Position numbers and translations under genes: made by a program. This document shows positions 6,551 to 10,930 of a stretch of 10,930 nucleotides of DNA, in pieces. Origin of the DNA: a bacterium (GTDB lineage Bacteria > Patescibacteria > Dojkabacteria > SC72); NCBI GenBank assembly GCA_029553845.1, contig JAKPKF010000048.1:1-10930 (forward strand). Reading direction: 5' to 3'. Below the pieces are notes generated by a model. It was given only the letters and a program-made list of their open reading frames with translations, was not told the origin of the DNA and made no database searches. Position 1 is the first letter of the stretch, and each line of letters starts with the position of its first letter.

Positions 6551-7983
6551 TGAAACTTTACAGTACACTAGATAGAAAAGTAGTAGATATTGTCCCCATA
6601 AAGGAAGGACAAATTTCCATGTATAACTGTGGACCCACGGTCTACTATCGTATGCATCTTGGAAACATTCGTGCATATGTAAGCTGGGATATTCTTCACA
6701 GGGCATTACTGCATCTTGGGTATGATGTAAAAAGAGTTATGAATTTTACAGATGTAGGGCACATGACCCACGATGAAGATTTTGGTGAAGACAAGATGGA
6801 TATAGAAGCAAAGAAAGAAGGACTACAAGCAATAGATATCGCAAATAAATATATAAATACTGTCTTGGAAGATTTTAAAGCCTTGAATATCCTTACTCCA
6901 AATGGAGAAATAATTGAAGAGAATTTGGATTTTAATGATGTTGAAAAACATGGTTGGATGAGAGCAACAGCACATATTGCTGAAATAATAGAAACTATCA
7001 AAAAGATAGAATTGAACGGATATACGTATGAAACGGAGAATGCACTGTATTTCGATGTAACTAAAATTCCAGATTACACAATCTTTACTGGTCAGAAATT
7101 GGAAGATAAAAAGATTGGAGATAGAGAAGAGGTTGTTGTAGATCCAAATAAAAAGAATCCAGCAGATTTTGTTCTGTGGATGAAAAAAGTTGGGAAATAC
7201 GAAAACCACGAGATGTTGTGGAACTCTCCATGGGGGGACGGTTTTCCTGGTTGGCACATAGAGTGTTCTGCCATGGGTACAAAGGCCTTGGGAGAGAATT
7301 TTGATATCCATACAGGAGGTGTAGACCATATTCCAGTGCACCATACAAATGAAAGAGCACAAAATATTGGTGCCTTTGGGCATGGCGTAGTTAAATATTG
7401 GGTGCACAATGAATGGGTAGTAAACAAAGATGATGCAAAACTATCAAAGAGTGATAAAAATGCAGACACATTACTAGAGATCGTAGAAAAAGGATTTGAT
7501 CCCTTAGATATTAGATATCTGTTCGCATCTGTGAATTACCATACCAAGCTTGCATTCTCTACAGAAGCACTAGTTGGTGCTCGAAATGCAAGATTAAATA
7601 TTAGCAAGAGAGTAAAAGAGCTCGGAACTGAGAGAGGAAATCTCTTAGATGGATATATTCAGAGATTTAAGGATGCTTTGGAGAATAATCTAAACATGTC
7701 CGAGGTATTGTCCATACTAAATGAACTACTCAAATCTTCCCATAAGAAAGAAGATATCCTAGCGACTGTTTTGGACTTTGACAAAGTATTGGGATTAGGT
7801 TTAGACAAGATTGAAGATACAAAGGTAGATTTGGGGGAAGATATTGAGGAATATGCAAAGCTAAGAGATGAGGCTAGAGCAAATAAAGACTATGCTAAAG
7901 CAGATGAATACAGAAAGAAGATAGAGGATGCTGGGTATATAGTTTTAGATACGCCACAGGGTACTAAATATCAAAAAAAGTAG
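6550..7983 (+). CDS. cysS: Cysteinyl-tRNA synthetase
   Basis: CysS is a class I aminoacyl-tRNA synthetase that charges tRNA-Cys with cysteine in the cytoplasm. The 477-residue product is close to the E. coli length of 461. The nucleotide-binding HIGH motif is HLGN at 36-39 within NCGPTVYYRMHLGNIR. Zinc ligands are Cys27, Cys239 (in GWHIECSAM), His264 or 265, and Glu268 (in VHHTNERAQ). The segment NPADFVLWMKK at about 203-213 is typical. The KMSKS loop reads KLSKS at 297-301 and is followed by DKN instead of the usual LGN. The C-terminal DALR-type helical domain runs from about 340, and a charged helical tail (EYAKLRDEARANKDYAKADEYR-like, about 434-456) matches the family's usual C-terminal helix. 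The gene overlaps recR by 1 base and is followed without any gap by rnhC, so the three are probably co-transcribed. Nothing suggests inactivity. Confidence 0.97.
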   Translation: MKLYSTLDRKVVDIVPIKEGQISMYNCGPTVYYRMHLGNIRAYVSWDILHRALLHLGYDVKRVMNFTDVGHMTHDEDFGEDKMDIEAKKEGLQAIDIANKYINTVLEDFKALNILTPNGEIIEENLDFNDVEKHGWMRATAHIAEIIETIKKIELNGYTYETENALYFDVTKIPDYTIFTGQKLEDKKIGDREEVVVDPNKKNPADFVLWMKKVGKYENHEMLWNSPWGDGFPGWHIECSAMGTKALGENFDIHTGGVDHIPVHHTNERAQNIGAFGHGVVKYWVHNEWVVNKDDAKLSKSDKNADTLLEIVEKGFDPLDIRYLFASVNYHTKLAFSTEALVGARNARLNISKRVKELGTERGNLLDGYIQRFKDALENNLNMSEVLSILNELLKSSHKKEDILATVLDFDKVLGLGLDKIEDTKVDLGEDIEEYAKLRDEARANKDYAKADEYRKKIEDAGYIVLDTPQGTKYQKK

Positions 7984-8880
7984 ATGATACAAAATACTGT
8001 CACTATACAATTAGATGAAATTCAAAGAGAGAATGCAGAGGAGATATTGGAGGCATACGGATGGAAAGAGGAGTATGTAAATAATCCATATGCCAAGTTT
8101 AGAATGAAAAGCCCACAATCTTCCAATGTAATTCTTTACACTAGTGGTAAATTAGTATTTCAAGGGAGCGAAGATTTTACAAGTATCATAACGGCGATAA
8201 AGAACAACAGAGAAGATGAAAGTGACATTATTCCACATCTTGGTGTAGATGAAGTAGGAAAGGGAGACTACTTTGGACCTCTTGTTGTAGTTGCATGTTT
8301 TTTGGATGAAGAATTTTTAGAAAAAATCTCGAGTATTGGAATAGGTGATTCAAAGAAATTTTCGGACTCAAAAATTATGGAGATGTATAACCTTGTTAAA
8401 GATTATCCATACTTCTACATTTCAATCGTACATCCGAAAGAGTATGCTCAACTCTACAAGGAGAGTAAGAATGCCTCAATACTACTTGCCAGACAGCACT
8501 CTAAAGTCATAGAAATGGGACTAGGAGACCTCAAATCAAAGAATATAGAGTGTGGTAGAGTAGTCATAGATCAATTCTCTAGTAGAAAAGCTAGAATACT
8601 CAATGAGTTAGGTAATTACGGTAAAGAAATTGAATTAATACAATTCCATAAAGGAGAGTCAGATATGGCAGTAGCATGTGCTTCTGTTATGGCAAGGGGA
8701 ATATTTTTAGAAGAAATGGAGAAGATGAGAAAGAAGTATAATTTCAATTTTCCAAAAGGAGCATCGGATGTCATAGATAAAGGTCAGGAATTTGTTAAGA
8801 AGTTCGGTGTTGAAGAATTAGGTAATGTAGCAAAAATATCTTTCAAAACAACAGCTAAAGTTTTACAGATTAAACTTTAG
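7984..8880 (+). CDS. rnhC: Ribonuclease HIII
   Basis: RNase HIII cleaves the RNA strand of RNA:DNA hybrids, removing primers and R-loops. The 298-residue length is typical of HIII; HII enzymes are nearer 200. An N-terminal TBP-like substrate-binding domain (about 1-80, with the VILYTSGKLVFQG segment at 49-61) precedes the catalytic RNase H fold. That fold begins GVDEVGKGDYFGP (87-99), giving the active-site Asp89-Glu90 pair and the diagnostic GxGDYFGP loop. The other acidic residues are Asp196 in VVIDQF and Asp227 in GESDMAVACASVMAR. The ATG follows the cysS TAG with no gap and has no Shine-Dalgarno, so translation probably depends on ribosomes finishing cysS. The 3' end overlaps the convergent surface-protein gene by 11 bases. 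Confidence 0.96.
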   Translation: MIQNTVTIQLDEIQRENAEEILEAYGWKEEYVNNPYAKFRMKSPQSSNVILYTSGKLVFQGSEDFTSIITAIKNNREDESDIIPHLGVDEVGKGDYFGPLVVVACFLDEEFLEKISSIGIGDSKKFSDSKIMEMYNLVKDYPYFYISIVHPKEYAQLYKESKNASILLARQHSKVIEMGLGDLKSKNIECGRVVIDQFSSRKARILNELGNYGKEIELIQFHKGESDMAVACASVMARGIFLEEMEKMRKKYNFNFPKGASDVIDKGQEFVKKFGVEELGNVAKISFKTTAKVLQIKL

Positions 8881-9775
8881 ATTTTTTTCTATCTTCTTTC
8901 AAAGATTTGAAGAGTGCGAATCCAAGTGTAAATATTACTACACCTGTTACTAAGGAGAAGTAGAAGCTACTCTGCTGTATTTCCTTGGTTATACTGTTCT
9001 CATCTATACCATTGTAGAAGAGCCCTAGGACGGTTCTAGGGTATATTAAGTCAGATATATGCCACTCATCTATAACAATTGTTTCCTCGATGATGTCATT
9101 TGGATAGAGTTTTTGCCTATCTTGATTTATTTTGTAATATTTAGGAGTGTATTTCCCTTTATTGTTGTAGACCTGTATTTCCCCATCCGGTACTAGGACA
9201 TAGTTTGTTATATTTTGGTAAATATATTTAACTTTAGTATCCCTGATAAACGGTATCCCTTTGTCTACAATCTCCATACTAATCTGTGCGAATTCAGAAG
9301 TTATACCTTTTACATCTCCTTGTTCAACAACATGTAGTACTACCAAGTGTGAAAGGTTATCTACTGCACCAACGGAATTTTGTGGATTAATGAAACCAGC
9401 ATCATTTGTTTGTTTAAGGATAATTAGATTAAAATATGTTCCAAGTGGAAGATTCGAAGGTACTACAATTTGGTAACTTAAACTAATGGTTGCATCAGGT
9501 TCTACTCTAAAGGTGTCTATATCTGTCTTAACGAACAAGTATGTATTTTCTGTTAGGATACTACTTGTTTTAGGGTTGTATCCTACGACAGTAGGGAGTA
9601 TATATACCTCTTTATTTGTTGTATTTGTAAAGAGGATTTTAGAGTCAAAAGTATCTCCTGAACTTAGCATGGATTGGGTTATAGCAGGTGCAAGAGAATT
9701 AGCATTAACATGAGTTAATGGAAGGAAGAATAGTATGGAAAGGAATCCAATTGTAAATATTTTTTTGATTTTCAC
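8870..9775 (-). CDS. Exported, membrane-anchored beta-rich protein, DUF916/WxL-interacting-like (second of pair)
   Basis: No precise function is recognised. The 301-residue product has a signal peptide (basic KIKK, hydrophobic 7-20, likely cleavage after VNA at 25), a beta-rich exported region, and one membrane helix at about 271-290 followed by a short basic tail (KEDRKKSK), which makes it a type I membrane protein. The N-terminal region (about 28-122) has the pattern of DUF916-like immunoglobulin-type domains: a SSGDTFDSKILFTNTTNKEV strand pair, then YQIVVPSNLPLGTYFNLIIL, matching the usual I.VP...P.G.Y. A second beta domain spans about 155-258. The start is GTG at 9775, 5 bases after the TAA of the upstream gene, so both are surely co-transcribed; a purine-rich AAG directly abuts the GTG and no well-spaced Shine-Dalgarno is seen. 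It shares its architecture with its upstream neighbour and may be a distant paralogue. In Firmicutes, proteins of this type bind WxL surface proteins. Confidence 0.75.
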   Translation of the reverse strand: MKIKKIFTIGFLSILFFLPLTHVNANSLAPAITQSMLSSGDTFDSKILFTNTTNKEVYILPTVVGYNPKTSSILTENTYLFVKTDIDTFRVEPDATISLSYQIVVPSNLPLGTYFNLIILKQTNDAGFINPQNSVGAVDNLSHLVVLHVVEQGDVKGITSEFAQISMEIVDKGIPFIRDTKVKYIYQNITNYVLVPDGEIQVYNNKGKYTPKYYKINQDRQKLYPNDIIEETIVIDEWHISDLIYPRTVLGLFYNGIDENSITKEIQQSSFYFSLVTGVVIFTLGFALFKSLKEDRKKSKV

Positions 9776-9780
9776 CTTGC

Positions 9781-10791
9781 TTACTTAGGTAGTGGTTTAT
9801 ACTCTGCTTTCTTTTTCTTAGCAGTTTTTACAATTATGACAAGGAGTGCGATGATTAGCAAGACAGCTACTATATATCTCCATGGAAGTATCCAGAAAGA
9901 TGTATCTGCAGTTAGAGGAGCAAAACCTGGTTGGAATGTACGGTATGTTGCAACGAGTTTTGCATCAATGGGTCCTAGCACAATCTGTTTGTCATTTGTT
10001 AAGAATTTTCCAAAATCCCATGTACTTTCATAGTTCCCTGTGTTTTCCCTCATTATACTTTGCGTGTTTTCATTGAATGGGATTCTTGCAATTTCTTTGT
10101 CGAATATATTAGTTAATACAATTTCTCCAATTGGGGAGATATGTGTATCGCCAAGATTTTTAATTCTTGTTGTGAATATTACATTAGGAAATTCATAGAA
10201 ATTTTTATCTGTAGTGAAACTCAAAAGTTCTGCATTCTCGACAAAATCCTTACCTACTTTTATTAGTATAGGTGTTCCTGAGTTTAGTGTTGTAAGGGTT
10301 GCAGTTCCTAATGAACCTCCATTTCCACTTTGTGAGAGGAAGGCAATGATTACATTGTATTCACCTTTTGTAGCATCTTTTGGTACTACAATATCGTAAT
10401 ATATTTTTTCATTTCTGTTCGGAACAAGTTCGACCTCTTTTCGATCCACTGTAATCCAAGAAGCTGCAGAGTAGAGGTTTTTAGCCTCTTCTTCCTTGGA
10501 AAGGAAAATTGCTGTTCCTGGCTGATTCTCTATTTGTCGGAAACCCGTTACGAGAACATCATATGTGGTAGTTGTATTGGAAAGATTCCACACTACTATT
10601 TCACCGTGATATTTATCACCCGGTTGAAGATTTAGAATCTCTGATACTGGGGCTGTTCCTATAGATAGAGGAGCAGCATATGAATAGGAAGGATTAAAAA
10701 TACAAAAAGAAAAGAGTGAAAAAAGGACTAATGCAACAAAATACATTTTATTTTTAAAAAATGGGGCAGAATATATATTTAGTTTCTTCAT
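9781..10791 (-). CDS. Exported, membrane-anchored beta-rich protein, DUF916/WxL-interacting-like (first of pair)
   Basis: The 336-residue product resembles DUF916-type (WxL-interacting) surface proteins; its precise role is unknown. A signal peptide covers about 1-39, with a hydrophobic core at 17-32 and likely cleavage at SYA-AP. The first beta domain (about 42-155) has LQPGDKYHGEIVVWNLSN, a conserved SWITVD strand, and YYDIVVPKDATKGEYNVIIAF, the typical VP.dA..GeY signature. A second beta domain (about 175-295) contains RIKNLGDTHISPIGEI, as in related cell-surface proteins. One membrane helix at about 304-322 precedes a KTAKKKK cytoplasmic tail. I chose the ATG at 10791: an in-frame TTG at 10821 would overlap the upstream gene and add ten residues outside any signal-peptide pattern. 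No Shine-Dalgarno is seen. It lies 7 bases after the upstream surface-protein stop and 5 bases before the next gene, within one operon. Confidence 0.78.
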   Translation of the reverse strand: MKKLNIYSAPFFKNKMYFVALVLFSLFSFCIFNPSYSYAAPLSIGTAPVSEILNLQPGDKYHGEIVVWNLSNTTTTYDVLVTGFRQIENQPGTAIFLSKEEEAKNLYSAASWITVDRKEVELVPNRNEKIYYDIVVPKDATKGEYNVIIAFLSQSGNGGSLGTATLTTLNSGTPILIKVGKDFVENAELLSFTTDKNFYEFPNVIFTTRIKNLGDTHISPIGEIVLTNIFDKEIARIPFNENTQSIMRENTGNYESTWDFGKFLTNDKQIVLGPIDAKLVATYRTFQPGFAPLTADTSFWILPWRYIVAVLLIIALLVIIVKTAKKKKAEYKPLPK

Positions 10792-10798
10792 TTTTATT

Positions 10799-10930
10799 CT
10801 AGTAATATCCACCACACACAAAGGTTACGCTCTCTTGGTAGCTTCCTGCTTGTGCACTTGAGGCTGCTCTTGCACCGTATGTAACAGTAGAAGACTCTCC
10901 TGAAGACTGGTTCGCATTCTGGTAAAGAAT
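10799..10930 (-). CDS. C-terminus of an exported surface protein (5' part outside window)
   Basis: Reading the minus strand from the window edge gives 43 codons without a stop and then TAG at 10799-10801. The segment is rich in Ser, Ala, Gln and Thr and contains STVTYGARAASSAQ followed by AGSYQESVTFVCGGYY. The pattern aG.Y...VTf at the very C-terminus is common as the last strands of beta-sandwich surface proteins, including WxL-like and spore-coat-U-like domains, in which the final strands are usually paGtYtdtVty. The stop lies 7 bases before the next ATG, so this is the upstream member of the same minus-strand operon. The family of the whole protein cannot be decided from this fragment. Frame and composition make it very likely real. 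Confidence 0.65.
   Translation of the reverse strand: MLYQNANQSSGESSTVTYGARAASSAQAGSYQESVTFVCGGYY

Noticed and set aside
6823..7407. 194-residue antisense open frame within cysS, with shorter ones nearby on the same strand
   Set aside because: It lies wholly opposite a well-conserved cysS, has no ribosome binding site, and its composition (many Phe, Ile, Cys, His) is what the complement of an AT-rich gene gives.
10792..10821. Longer start (TTG 10821) for the first DUF916-like protein
   Set aside because: It would overlap the upstream surface-protein gene in another frame and put ten non-signal residues before a good signal peptide starting at ATG 10791.

Overview
This is an AT-rich, very tightly packed bacterial window that reads with the standard code: TGA ends recR, and no gene needs TGA as a sense codon. 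Short, stripped-down housekeeping proteins, tiny intergenic gaps, few Shine-Dalgarno sites and exported DUF916-like surface proteins suggest a Candidate Phyla Radiation (Patescibacteria) member. Candidatus Dojkabacteria/WS6 or a relative is my guess. The lineage is an inference; no rRNA or other phylogenetic marker was compared.

Layout. (1) 1-285, plus strand: the C-terminal part of peptidyl-tRNA hydrolase (pth). (2) 275-1477, minus strand: a 400-residue membrane protein with a YdjM-type metal-hydrolase-like domain, a DxDxDG calcium-binding-type linker and a C-terminal domain that resembles a catalytically dead NlpC/P60 fold. (3) 1528-3924, plus: a shortened Mfd (transcription-repair coupling factor). 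(4) 4007-5572, plus: dnaX with its own promoter. (5) 5635-8880, plus: a compact run ybaB-recR-cysS-rnhC with gaps of 1 base, a 1-base overlap and 0 bases. (6) 8870-10930, minus: a surface-protein operon, read from right to left as the C-terminus of an exported beta-rich protein, then two signal-peptide proteins each with one C-terminal membrane anchor.

Functionally the plus strand is an information-processing block. Mfd (stalled RNA polymerase and repair), DnaX (clamp loader), YbaB and RecR (recombinational repair) and RNase HIII (RNA:DNA hybrid removal) protect and copy DNA. Pth and CysS serve translation. The dnaX-ybaB-recR order is a classic conserved bacterial arrangement, and pth next to mfd is also known from Firmicutes; here a minus-strand gene sits between pth and mfd. 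The two minus-strand loci are cell-envelope genes.

No tRNA, rRNA, CRISPR array, insertion sequence or convincing terminator was seen. No stretch longer than about 85 bases lacks a gene. The points most worth a second look are the three-part YdjM/calcium-linker/pseudo-NlpC protein, the reduced Mfd (UvrB-like D1 mostly absent, D7 absent, one UvrA-contact arginine replaced), the WxL-like surface operon, and the scarcity of ribosome binding sites together with promoters that nearly touch start codons.
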